DNA from: an uncultured Lachnoclostridium sp.
Lineage (GTDB): Bacteria > Bacillota > Clostridia > Lachnospirales > Lachnospiraceae
Direction of reading: 5' to 3'
DNA: 64,000 bases
Assembly (NCBI GenBank): GCA_944376715.1
Contig: CALWDO010000007.1
Location: forward strand, 1-64,000
Under the pieces are notes generated by a model. That model saw nothing but the letters and a program-made list of their open reading frames with translations. It made no database searches and had not been told where the DNA came from. Made by a program: the position numbers and the translations under genes. This document shows, in pieces, positions 1 through 7,908 of the stretch. Position 1 is the stretch's first letter. The number at the start of each line of letters is the position of its first letter.

Positions 1-105
1 GAGAAGCCACAGATCTATGAGGCTCAGAAAGGCGCGTGCGACGGCCAGAAATATTATCTGGACTATCCGCTGTCTCCTTATGGAGTGGCAATATTTGAAT
101 TTTGA
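1..105 (+). CDS. glgB: 1,4-alpha-glucan branching enzyme, C-terminal end (partial)
   Basis: An open frame runs in from the left edge and stops at TGA 103-105, leaving 34 codons. The end of the peptide, YLDYPLSPYGVAIFEF, looks like the last beta strands of the C-terminal all-beta domain of GH13 enzymes, closest in my reading to glycogen branching enzymes. That enzyme makes alpha-1,6 branches in glycogen in the cytoplasm. The catalytic domain lies outside the window, so a debranching or other GH13 enzyme cannot be excluded. A strong terminator follows directly. Confidence 0.55.
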   Translation, partial: EKPQIYEAQKGACDGQKYYLDYPLSPYGVAIFEF

Positions 106-114
106 CGATGAGGC

Positions 115-147
115 AAGCCCCGGCAGGACGATTTCTGCCGGGGCTTT
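115..147 (+). terminator. Rho-independent terminator after glgB-like gene
   Basis: A 12-bp GC-rich stem (115-126 with 135-146) closes an 8-nt loop and ends in a short T run. It begins 10 bases after the stop codon, so it ends the upstream operon. Confidence 0.85.
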
Positions 148-211
148 CTGCGGTGCGCCTTAAGAGCTTCTTCATTGTTTCTTTATAAAATCCTAAAAAA
201 GTGATCACGTA

Positions 212-240
212 TTAGACACAACTTTTTGGCATAGTATAAC
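212..240 (+). promoter_or_regulatory. Sigma-A type promoter for the lipoprotein gene
   Basis: TTAGAC at 212-217 and TATAAC at 235-240 are separated by 17 bases. They sit about 50 bases before the start codon of the lipoprotein gene and after the upstream terminator. The -35 matches consensus only moderately. Confidence 0.5.
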
Positions 241-288
241 CTGTAAACAGTAAACCAACTGTACCATTCAAAAGGAGGAGATAATATT

Positions 289-672
289 ATGAAAAAAAGA
301 TGGTTTACCTTGTGCTGCATAGGAGTGATTACAGCATTTGCCATGGTAGGATGCGGATCCTCTTCCACGGGAAGCACGACGGATTCTACGGTAACTGAGG
401 AGACGACGGATGATGAGACCGCAGCTGATGAAACGGTAACCGACGAGACGGAGAACGCGGCAGACGAAACGACAGATGATGCGGAGCAGGAAGAGGTACC
501 GGCAGCAGGTGCAGAGCAGGAAGAGGTGCCGGCGGCTGGCGCAGAGCAGGAAGAAGTACCGGCAGCGGGCGCGGAAGACGACACTGAGAACGCGGCTTCA
601 GAAGAGAATGCTGCCGCAGCAGACAGCGAAGCGGATACGGCCGCTGAGGAAAACGCCGCTGCTGCAGAATAA
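289..672 (+). CDS. Acidic low-complexity lipoprotein with 10-residue repeats
   Basis: A 127-residue protein beginning with a type II signal peptide (KKR, hydrophobic stretch, lipobox MVGC with Cys22), so it should be lipid-anchored on the outer face of the membrane. The mature part is almost entirely Ser, Thr, Glu, Asp and Ala, with no recognisable domain. Residues 65-94 are three copies of AEQEEVPAAG. The start has a strong AAGGAGGAG site. Its stop abuts the stop of the convergent downstream gene with no terminator between. Such proteins may act as wall spacers or decoys, but function is unknown. The gene call is firm. Confidence 0.8.
   Translation: MKKRWFTLCCIGVITAFAMVGCGSSSTGSTTDSTVTEETTDDETAADETVTDETENAADETTDDAEQEEVPAAGAEQEEVPAAGAEQEEVPAAGAEDDTENAASEENAAAADSEADTAAEENAAAAE
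481..570 (+). repeat. Three tandem 30-bp coding repeats
   Basis: Three in-frame 30-bp units (481-510, 511-540, 541-570) encode AEQEEVPAAG each. They differ mainly at third codon positions, so the protein repeat is better conserved than the DNA. In-frame units allow gain or loss of copies without breaking the gene. Confidence 0.9.
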
Positions 673-1455
673 TTATTCCCCCGCGATGGTTTTCGGGATT
701 TTGTGCATATCGGCCGCAATGTCCGTGAAGGAACTGAAATAACTGCCGATAATTTTCCTGGTGTTTGCCAGACAGTATAGATCCAACAAGGCGTCCTGGA
801 TGCCTTCGGCGCTGTCTCTGCGGAGGCAGCGCTTTTCATTGGAAAGAATGCGTCCGGGAAAGCGTTCTCTTATGAGCTTTTCTTCTTCAAGGTCATCGGT
901 GGCCAGGTAGAATCGGGTATCCGGGTCTTCATCCAGTTCTTTTTCCATACACTCAATAAAACATTCTGTAGAGCTTTTTCCGATGGCAGGACCGTTGTCG
1001 GTGCGGCGGATGTGTACGCCTACACAGGAGGAACCGAAACCGGAAGTCATGGCGTCGATCCGATCCTGCATCTTTCCGGTGGGGAGGAATAAATGGTAAT
1101 CCTCAGCGGGATAAAACTGTTCCCAGGTGAAAATATAAATATTGCTTTTAAGATTCTGGGCGTAATCCGTCCGCAGCCGGCCGTCAGGACCGCGGTGGGC
1201 CAGGATCTCTTCATTGGTCAGATAAGTACGGGCTGTTTTTTGGTAAAAGAGTTTCCGGGGATTGGCGACGGACCGGATGTCGGTGATCCGGAATTCTTTC
1301 ACCGGCTGAAACAGGTCTTCAAATGGACAGTTCAGCTCGGGATTGCAGTTCCAGAGGACGAGAAGGCGTTCTTTTCGCTCCTGCGCCAGCCGCCATCCGG
1401 AATTAATCACCCGCATTCTATTGCATAAACCGCCTGAAGGTTGTATGATTATCAT
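673..1455 (-). CDS. Fucosyltransferase-like glycosyltransferase
   Basis: A 260-residue cytoplasmic protein. Two features resemble the GT-B enzymes of the O-fucosyltransferase / alpha-1,6-fucosyltransferase (NodZ-like) group: the N-terminal PSGGLCNRMRVINSGWRLA, a glycine-rich 'GGLxNR' loop, and GVHIRRTDN at about 145-153, the HxRRxD donor-binding motif. These enzymes move fucose from GDP-fucose to a glycan. Donor and acceptor here are not known. It has a GAGG ribosome site and is transcribed away from the glycosyltransferase operon starting at 1531, so it belongs to the surface-glycan region but not to that transcript. Confidence 0.65.
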   Translation of the reverse strand: MIIIQPSGGLCNRMRVINSGWRLAQERKERLLVLWNCNPELNCPFEDLFQPVKEFRITDIRSVANPRKLFYQKTARTYLTNEEILAHRGPDGRLRTDYAQNLKSNIYIFTWEQFYPAEDYHLFLPTGKMQDRIDAMTSGFGSSCVGVHIRRTDNGPAIGKSSTECFIECMEKELDEDPDTRFYLATDDLEEEKLIRERFPGRILSNEKRCLRRDSAEGIQDALLDLYCLANTRKIIGSYFSSFTDIAADMHKIPKTIAGE

Positions 1456-1530
1456 TGATTTACCTCGCTCATTTTTTGTTATAGTATATCACAGAAAGGA
1501 TGCGCGGACAACGGCGCGGGAAACAGGGGA

Positions 1531-2742
1531 TTGAAAGTTTTGCAGATCAATACCGTATGCGGAAGCGGAAGCGTGGGCCGTATTACGGTGGATATTTATC
1601 ATACGCTGGAAAAAAACGGGGATATTCCCCTGATTGCTTATGGAAGGGGCGGCGCGCCGGACGGACTGAATGCCTGGGGATTTGGAAGCAGGCCGGATAT
1701 GGTCAGACATGTGCTCGCGACTTTTTTTAAAGGGGAACATGGATTCTCTTCTGCCGGGCAGACTAGGAAACTGATCCGCAAGATAGAAGCGTGGAATCCG
1801 GATGTAATCCATCTGCATAATATTCACGGGTTTGTTCTCCAGGCGGAGCTGCTGTTCGGTTATCTGAAAAAGGCGGGCAGACCTGTGGTCTGGACATTTC
1901 ATGACTGCTGGCCCTATACCGGACACTGTGCGTTTTATGATTATCATGGCTGTGACGGCTGGAAAAGCGGGTGCAGGAACTGCCGTGAATACCGCAGGAC
2001 ATATCCTTATGCGATCTTCCGCAACCGTACGGCCAGGAATTTTGACAGGAAAAAAGCCGCGTTTACGGGAGTCCCGAACCTGACTGTCGTGACCCCGTCC
2101 AGGTGGCTGGCCGGACAGGTAAAACAGTCGTTCCTGGGAGAATATCCGGTAAAAGTGATTCCTAATGGGATTGATCTGGAGAATTTCAGCCCAAGGAACA
2201 GCAGCCTGCGGGAGAGCCTGGGATTGAAAGGAAAGTATGTGATTCTGGGTGTTGCCAATGTGTGGGAACGGAGAAAGGGGCTGACATATTTTCTGCATTT
2301 GTCAGAAAGGCTTCCGGATGAGTGCAGGATAGTGCTGATCGGGCTGAATAAGAGGCAGAAAAGGAAACTGCCCTCTTCTGTAATCGGTATAGAAAGGACT
2401 TCCAGCGTAAAAGAACTGGCGGAATATTACTCTATGGCCGATGTGTTTGTAAACGCCACGTTGGAGGACAATTTTCCTACGACCAATCTGGAAGCGCTGG
2501 CCTGCGGGACGCCGGTGATTACGTTTGATACGGGCGGGAGTCCGGAAAGTCTGGACGAAAGCTGCGGCAGAGTCGTGCCCAAAGGTGATATCGTAGCATT
2601 GCAGCAGGCGATTCTGGAAGAAAAGATACATCCCAAAGAGGGGAAAGACTGCCGGAAAAGGGCGGAAAAATATGATAAATATGGCCGGTTTCAGGAATAT
2701 GTGGATCTGTACCACAGTTTGACGGCCAGGGAGAATACATGA
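1531..2742 (+). CDS. GT4 family glycosyltransferase
   Basis: A 403-residue retaining glycosyltransferase of the GT-B fold, cytoplasmic, adding a sugar from a nucleotide donor to a lipid-linked glycan. The N-terminus MKVLQINTVCGSGSVGRI is the usual beginning of exopolysaccharide GT4 enzymes, so I take the TTG at 1531 as start even though the GGGGA site is very close. The donor-binding signature is near residue 310, with EDNFPTTNLEALACGTPVI (E-x7-E type) followed by TGGSPE. Its end overlaps the next gene by 4 bases. First gene of the surface-polysaccharide operon. Confidence 0.85.
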   Translation: MKVLQINTVCGSGSVGRITVDIYHTLEKNGDIPLIAYGRGGAPDGLNAWGFGSRPDMVRHVLATFFKGEHGFSSAGQTRKLIRKIEAWNPDVIHLHNIHGFVLQAELLFGYLKKAGRPVVWTFHDCWPYTGHCAFYDYHGCDGWKSGCRNCREYRRTYPYAIFRNRTARNFDRKKAAFTGVPNLTVVTPSRWLAGQVKQSFLGEYPVKVIPNGIDLENFSPRNSSLRESLGLKGKYVILGVANVWERRKGLTYFLHLSERLPDECRIVLIGLNKRQKRKLPSSVIGIERTSSVKELAEYYSMADVFVNATLEDNFPTTNLEALACGTPVITFDTGGSPESLDESCGRVVPKGDIVALQQAILEEKIHPKEGKDCRKRAEKYDKYGRFQEYVDLYHSLTARENT

Positions 2743-3485
2743 ACAGACTGCCAAAAGTGTCGATGATTACGACCACTTACAATGATGTGTCGAACCTGGA
2801 GAAAATTATGGAACAGGCGATGCGCCAGGATTATGAAAATATAGAATATGTGATTGTGGACGGGGGCTCCACGGATGATACAATAGGACTGATCAGACGG
2901 CTGGAAGAACGTATGCCGGGAAAGGTTCGCTGGACCTCAGAGCCGGATCATGGAATTTATGATGCGATTAATAAAGGTATCTCCATGGCCACAGGAGATA
3001 TCATCGGATGTTGTTTTGACCGTCTGGCGTCAGAAGATGTGATCAGCCGCATGGTGGACGCCATACTTCGAGAGGGAACGGACGGGGTTCATGGAGACCT
3101 CTGTTATATGGACGGGGACCGGATCGTCCGAAAATGGCATCAGGGGCAGGGAAGCATCCGCACAGGCTGGATGCCGGGGCATCCGACCTTGTATCTGAAA
3201 CGGGAAGTCTACGAACGGTTCGGGATGTACCGGACTGATTACCGGATATCCGCCGACTATGAATTTATGGTTCGTATTTTGTACCGGAAGCAGGTAAGGC
3301 TTTCCTATATTCCGGATATACTGGTATATATGTCCTACGGAGGGACCAGCACCAGCAGTTTTGGGGCTTATCTGGAATCCTTAAAGGAGGGTCACCGGGC
3401 GCTGAAAGAGAACGGAGTCTCCTTTGCCTGGTTTACGGATCTTTGCAGGATTGTCAGGGTGCTTCTGCAGTTTGTGCAGAGATGA
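2739..3485 (+). CDS. GT2 family glycosyltransferase
   Basis: A 248-residue GT-A fold transferase. The start has SMITTTYNDVSNLEK, then VIVDGGSTDDT and a catalytic region around ADYEFMVRIL, as in WcaA-like enzymes that extend capsule or exopolysaccharide repeat units from nucleotide sugars. ATG overlaps the TGA of the GT4 gene (ATGA), so the two are translationally coupled. The usual metal-binding DxD is replaced by a CFDRLASED region at about 90, which is unusual but occurs in this subgroup. Substrate cannot be read from the sequence. Confidence 0.85.
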   Translation: MNRLPKVSMITTTYNDVSNLEKIMEQAMRQDYENIEYVIVDGGSTDDTIGLIRRLEERMPGKVRWTSEPDHGIYDAINKGISMATGDIIGCCFDRLASEDVISRMVDAILREGTDGVHGDLCYMDGDRIVRKWHQGQGSIRTGWMPGHPTLYLKREVYERFGMYRTDYRISADYEFMVRILYRKQVRLSYIPDILVYMSYGGTSTSSFGAYLESLKEGHRALKENGVSFAWFTDLCRIVRVLLQFVQR

Positions 3486-3515
3486 TCCCCGATGCTGGAA
3501 AAAACAGGTCATGTA

Positions 3516-3524
3516 TGATATAAT
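3516..3524 (+). promoter_or_regulatory. Possible extended -10 promoter
   Basis: TGATATAAT is a perfect extended -10 element lying 33 bases upstream of the next start codon, in the only real gap (71 bases) of this part of the cluster. No good -35 is seen. It would let the second half of the cluster be transcribed separately. Confidence 0.4.
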
Positions 3525-3556
3525 TTGGCGAAGAGATTGCACAGGAGTAATGTTAT

Positions 3557-4246
3557 ATGAAAAAACTTGTCATTATTCCCGCGTATAATGAGTCCGGCAG
3601 TATTCTTCAGGCAGTGGAGGATATCCGGAAACATGCGCCGGGATTTGACTATCTGGTGGTCAACGACTGTTCTACAGATGATACATTGAATATATGCCGG
3701 AGGGAAGGATTGAATTATGTGAACCTTTCCGTGAATCTGGGAATCGGCGGCGCCGTACAGACGGGATATCTGTACGCCTGCCAGAACGGGTATGACGTGG
3801 CCGTTCAATTCGACGGGGACGGGCAGCATGACGCTGCTTATCTGGAGACGATGGCGGAGGAACTGGAAAAGACTTCCAGCGATATGGTGATCGGGTCCCG
3901 GTTTATCGAAAAAGAGGGATTCCAGTCTTCGGGCCTTCGCAGGATCGGTATCCGCTATTTCACCGTGCTGATCCGCATCCTGACGGGAAAGCGTGTGACA
4001 GACCCTACTTCCGGCATGCGTATGGTGAACCGGGATGTGATGCGTATCTATGCGGAGAACTATCCGAAAGATTATCCGGAGCCGGAGAGCGTGGTGGCGA
4101 TTCTCCGAAAAGGGAAAAAGGTGACGGAGGTCCCGGTGGTTATGCGGGAGCGCAGAGAAGGGATTTCTTCTATTTATGGCTTTAGATCTGTATATTATAT
4201 GGTAAAAGTGACACTTGCTATCTGTATGGAGAGACTGAGAGGATAA
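3557..4246 (+). CDS. GT2 polyprenyl-phosphate sugar transferase, DPM1-like
   Basis: A 229-residue GT-A transferase with the classic order LVIIPAYNESGSI, VVNDCSTDDT, FDGDGQHD (metal-binding DxD near residue 92) and a SGMRMVNR acceptor-side segment. Enzymes of this type load a sugar on undecaprenyl phosphate at the inner membrane face. There are no C-terminal membrane helices, unlike the GtrB-like enzyme at 4683. The neighbours, DUF2304 and the GT-C-like proteins, suggest that it feeds a lipid-linked sugar to the membrane transferases. Confidence 0.85.
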   Translation: MKKLVIIPAYNESGSILQAVEDIRKHAPGFDYLVVNDCSTDDTLNICRREGLNYVNLSVNLGIGGAVQTGYLYACQNGYDVAVQFDGDGQHDAAYLETMAEELEKTSSDMVIGSRFIEKEGFQSSGLRRIGIRYFTVLIRILTGKRVTDPTSGMRMVNRDVMRIYAENYPKDYPEPESVVAILRKGKKVTEVPVVMRERREGISSIYGFRSVYYMVKVTLAICMERLRG

Positions 4247-4264
4247 ACCGGGAGGAAGACAAGT

Positions 4265-4654
4265 ATGATGACTGTAAGACTGCAGGTTGTGATCGCTGCT
4301 GCGATTCTGGTAGTGCTTGCAACTCTGGTCAATATGATACGGCGGAAGAGCCTGGAACTGAAATATGCGCTGCCATGGATGCTGGTGATGGCGGTATTGT
4401 TTGTATTTGCCTGCGCGCCCCAGCTGTTAAATGTGGTATCGCAGTTTTTGGGTATTTACGCGCCGGTAAACATGATTTTTTTCCTGGGTTTTTGTTTTTC
4501 GCTCCTGATAATTTTTTCTCTGACAGTGGCTCTGTCCAGGTTGTCCAACAGCGTGCGGACGCTGGATCAGATTGTGGCATTGAATGAGAAAAGGCTGGAG
4601 GAGCTGGAGCAGAAACTGGAAGAGGAAAGAAAGAAACAGGAGACAGAAGAGTGA
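4265..4654 (+). CDS. DUF2304 membrane protein
   Basis: A 129-residue protein with three predicted membrane segments (about 6-25, 35-55 and 68-95) and a charged C-terminal coiled coil rich in Glu and Lys from about 105. The layout and sequence match DUF2304 proteins, which commonly sit next to DPM1-like GT2 genes in polysaccharide clusters. Their biochemical role is not established; a partner or scaffold for the lipid-linked sugar synthase is an inference from neighbourhood. Confidence 0.75.
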   Translation: MMTVRLQVVIAAAILVVLATLVNMIRRKSLELKYALPWMLVMAVLFVFACAPQLLNVVSQFLGIYAPVNMIFFLGFCFSLLIIFSLTVALSRLSNSVRTLDQIVALNEKRLEELEQKLEEERKKQETEE

Positions 4655-4682
4655 CGGCTTGCCATGCAGGCATGGAGGAGAT

Positions 4683-5639
4683 ATGGAGAGAACGAGAAAT
4701 CAGATTTTATACCTGGTAATTCCCTGCTATAATGAGCAGGAAGTGCTTCACGAGACGGCCAGAAGGCTGAGAGAAAAGATGGAGAACCTGATGGAGAGCG
4801 GGACAATCTCCGGAGAGAGCCGGATTATGTTCGTTAATGACGGGTCCAAAGACCGGACCTGGGAGATCATCCGGGAGCTGCACGAAAGCGATCCGATCTA
4901 TCAGGGAGTCAAACTGTCCAGAAACCGGGGGCATCAGAATGCGCTTCTGGGGGGACTTATGACAGCGAAGGAATATGCGGATATGGTGATTTCCCTGGAT
5001 GCGGATCTGCAGGATGATATCGATGTGATCGACCAGTTTGTGGAAAAATATTATGAAGGCTGTGAAATCGTCTACGGCGTCCGCAGCGCGCGGAAGACAG
5101 ACACGTTTTTCAAACGGTTTACCGCGGAAGGCTTCTATAAACTGATTAATTTTATGGGCGGGGAAGTAGTTTTCAATCATGCGGATTACCGTCTCATGAG
5201 CCGCCGCGCGCTGGATGAGCTGGCGAAATATAAAGAAGTCAATCTGTTCCTGCGGGGCATTGTACCGATGATCGGGTTCCAGACCGGAATTGTGACCTAT
5301 GAGAGGCATGAGCGGTTTGCCGGCGAATCCAAATATCCGTTGAAAAAGATGCTGGCGCTGGCTGTGGACGGTATCACGTCGCTGAGTATCAAACCAATCC
5401 GTGTGATTGTTGTGCTGGGGATGCTGATCTTCCTTTGCAGTATTGCCATGCTGATTTATTCGCTGGTGCAGCATTTCCTGGGGAATACCAGCATCGGATG
5501 GACTTCTCTGATTGTGTCCATCTGGGCGATCGGCGGATTACAGCTCCTTGCCATCGGAGTGATCGGGGAATATATCGGCAAGATTTACCTGGAAACCAAG
5601 GCAAGGCCTAAATATATTATAGAAGAAGTGTTGAGATAG
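4683..5639 (+). CDS. GtrB-like undecaprenyl-phosphate sugar transferase
   Basis: A 318-residue GT2 enzyme with IPCYNEQEVL, VNDGSKDRT and SLDADLQDD (DxD) in the N-terminal catalytic domain. Two C-terminal membrane segments (about 240-262 and 275-295) precede the ending IGEYIGKIYLETKARPKYI, typical of the GtrB/DPM1-like bactoprenol glycosyltransferases. It should make undecaprenyl-P-sugar for GT-C transferases outside the membrane. I chose ATG 4683 with GGAGGAG upstream; the frame is open further 5' but overlaps the DUF2304 gene. Confidence 0.87.
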   Translation: MERTRNQILYLVIPCYNEQEVLHETARRLREKMENLMESGTISGESRIMFVNDGSKDRTWEIIRELHESDPIYQGVKLSRNRGHQNALLGGLMTAKEYADMVISLDADLQDDIDVIDQFVEKYYEGCEIVYGVRSARKTDTFFKRFTAEGFYKLINFMGGEVVFNHADYRLMSRRALDELAKYKEVNLFLRGIVPMIGFQTGIVTYERHERFAGESKYPLKKMLALAVDGITSLSIKPIRVIVVLGMLIFLCSIAMLIYSLVQHFLGNTSIGWTSLIVSIWAIGGLQLLAIGVIGEYIGKIYLETKARPKYIIEEVLR

Positions 5640-5650
5640 GAGCTCCGGGT

Positions 5651-6871
5651 ATGGACCAATATGTAAGAGGCCTGCTGGACAGGAAAGTATCTTTTGGAAA
5701 ACATGAGGCAAAAGTATCGGAATGGCTTTTTCTGGCGGCGCTCACGGCGCTGGCAGCGGCACTGCGTATTTCAGTGCGTTCCTTCATCGCAGATGACTGG
5801 AGTACTTATTGGAGCGCCTGGCTGGCGGAGCTGGAGACAGACGGTTTTAAAGCCCTCGCAGGCAACTTCTATGATTATGCGCCTCCGGTGATGTATATTC
5901 TGTATTTGATTACATTGCTTCCCATCAATGCCATGACGGCTTTCAAAGGGCTGTGCTGTCTGCTGGAACTGGCCGGGGCGGCGGTAATCGCGGGGATCGT
6001 GAAAGAGTGTACAGGAAGCGCTCAAAAGGCTCGCTTGTCGTATGGGATCTTTCTTTTCCTTCCGACGGTGATCCTGAACGCGTCGGTCTGGTCTCAGTGC
6101 GATATTATATATACTTTGTTGATTCTTTGCAGCATGTATTTTCTATTGAAAAACCGTACCTGGACCGGTATGTGGTTTTACGGCGCGGCCTTTGCCGTAA
6201 AACTGCAGACCTTGTTCATCTTTCCGCTGCTGGTGATTCTGTGGGTCAGGAAAAGGCTGGATCTAAAGCATTTTATTACAATCCCGGTTATGTATCTGCT
6301 GGGGATCCTTCCCGCCTGGATAGCCGGACGGCCTTTTATGGAACTCATTGGAATCTACGCATTCCAGGGCAGCAAAGACCGCTGGTCTTTGTCCATCAAG
6401 TTTCCGAATATCTATCAGATCATAGGGAACAATTATTTCCTGGATGAATATGTGGGAGCAGGCATGTACCTGATCCTGGGCATCCTGATGATTGTGATGT
6501 TTTATATGGCCTATCAGAAGGTCCGCGTGACAAAGGAAATGCTGGTTCTGATGGTTGTCTTTTTTGGAATATTGACTACGTATTTTATCCCGCACATGCA
6601 TGAGCGGTATCTGTATGTGACAGACGCTTTTCTGCTGATTTACGCTTTGATACGGGTGAAGCGCTTCCCTTGGTTCGTGTCTTCGGCTTTTATCGGAGTG
6701 ATGGGCTATGCGGAGTATTTGTCCAAGAATCCGCCGGCCATATCCTACGGCGTACTGGCCTGGGTCCAGCTGGCGCTTCTGGTGAGGATCGGGCTGGATC
6801 TGTATCATTATCTGCATAATCCGGAGTATGAGCTTCCGGCAAGGGCGGAAGAGGAGAGGAGGATCCTGTGA
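5651..6871 (+). CDS. GT-C type membrane glycosyltransferase
   Basis: A 406-residue protein with about ten hydrophobic segments. The first external loop carries FIADDWSTYWSAW, an acidic pair right after the first membrane helix. This is where GT-C enzymes (ArnT, PMT, Gtr types) keep the catalytic aspartate, and DYAPPVMYI follows in the next loop. It probably uses the polyprenyl-P-sugar made by the preceding genes to decorate a glycan or polymer outside the cell. It starts 11 bases after the GtrB-like gene and overlaps the following paralogue by 4 bases. Confidence 0.75.
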   Translation: MDQYVRGLLDRKVSFGKHEAKVSEWLFLAALTALAAALRISVRSFIADDWSTYWSAWLAELETDGFKALAGNFYDYAPPVMYILYLITLLPINAMTAFKGLCCLLELAGAAVIAGIVKECTGSAQKARLSYGIFLFLPTVILNASVWSQCDIIYTLLILCSMYFLLKNRTWTGMWFYGAAFAVKLQTLFIFPLLVILWVRKRLDLKHFITIPVMYLLGILPAWIAGRPFMELIGIYAFQGSKDRWSLSIKFPNIYQIIGNNYFLDEYVGAGMYLILGILMIVMFYMAYQKVRVTKEMLVLMVVFFGILTTYFIPHMHERYLYVTDAFLLIYALIRVKRFPWFVSSAFIGVMGYAEYLSKNPPAISYGVLAWVQLALLVRIGLDLYHYLHNPEYELPARAEEERRIL

Positions 6872-7908
6872 TGAATGTGGACGAGATGCTTCGGGGACTT
6901 CTGTTTAGAAAATTCCGGATCGGCAGATTACAGTTTGATTTTCTGGAAGCGCTTCTGGCAGTGTGTATTACGGCGGCAGGATATCTGCTCCGTACTCCGT
7001 TTGAGTATGGACCTCCGCACTGGACATATCTGCTGGCGGAATGGTACCTGGCGTTGGCGTCGGGAATACTGATATTTTGGTACACAGGAAGCAGGAAACG
7101 TGCCCTGGGGACTTATGCGGTTCTGTTGGTTCTGCCTGCTGTGGTGGCCGAGGGGACGATCCTGCGCGGAGACGCCTGTCTGGGGGCGCTGCTTTTTATC
7201 TGCGCGCTGTTGTTCTGGGAGAATGGACGCAGGTGGCTGTTTACGCTGACAGCGGCGGCGCTGCTTCTTTGCTCTGTACGCTATGTGGGGCTGCTGGCCG
7301 CCTGCGCAGTGCTCTGGCAGAACGAGAAATTGAAAACAGAGCAGCTGCTGGTGCTTTTGGTCAGCGGCGGCGCGCGTTTCGCGGCGGCATACCGTGCGTA
7401 TCTGCATGCGGGATATACTTTGACCACATTTCACTGGCCGAATATCTATGAAATTGTGGGGAGAGAGTCCATACAGGGACAACTGATCGATCCGATCGCT
7501 CTGGTAGGGCTTTTTCTGACCGCGGGGCTGATGATTCTTGCCCTGTGGCTGTTCGGAATGGGAAAAGTAAAGTCAGACCGCGCGTTTCTGATACGGCTGT
7601 TTCTGTTTTTCGGCCTTGCGGCAGTCTACTTTCTTCCATATATGGACCAGTCCAGCGGTTATCTGTTCTGTATTCTGGGAGTGATATATTTTATGCTGGA
7701 ACCGAAAGACTTTTTCGTGCCGATGCTTTTGCAGATCGCAGTATATGCAGGATATCAGGAATGTTTTAACGGAGAATCCATGATGCCTATGGCGGCGTTT
7801 GCCGTGGTGCAGTTCTTAATTATTGCATATCTGGGTATCCGCTTACTGCAGGAGATGGGAGTGATCCACATATGGAAGGAAAGAAGCTTGTCTACCTGGA
7901 CGGATTGA
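6868..7908 (+). CDS. GT-C-like paralogue of the preceding gene, acidic motif lost
   Basis: A 346-residue multi-spanning protein. It is clearly related to the previous gene: N-terminal LLFRKFRIGRLQFDFLEALL against LLDRKVSFGKHEAKVSEWLF, and WPNIYEIVG against FPNIYQIIG. In the first external loop, however, the acidic ADDW stretch is replaced by YGPPHW. It is therefore probably a diverged duplicate, either a non-catalytic partner or an enzyme using other residues. ATG overlaps the upstream TGA, so both are made together. Confidence 0.7.
   Translation: MMNVDEMLRGLLFRKFRIGRLQFDFLEALLAVCITAAGYLLRTPFEYGPPHWTYLLAEWYLALASGILIFWYTGSRKRALGTYAVLLVLPAVVAEGTILRGDACLGALLFICALLFWENGRRWLFTLTAAALLLCSVRYVGLLAACAVLWQNEKLKTEQLLVLLVSGGARFAAAYRAYLHAGYTLTTFHWPNIYEIVGRESIQGQLIDPIALVGLFLTAGLMILALWLFGMGKVKSDRAFLIRLFLFFGLAAVYFLPYMDQSSGYLFCILGVIYFMLEPKDFFVPMLLQIAVYAGYQECFNGESMMPMAAFAVVQFLIIAYLGIRLLQEMGVIHIWKERSLSTWTD

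Noticed and set aside
481-570. CRISPR-like repeats
   Set aside because: Three contiguous 30-bp units without spacers, in frame in a protein gene.
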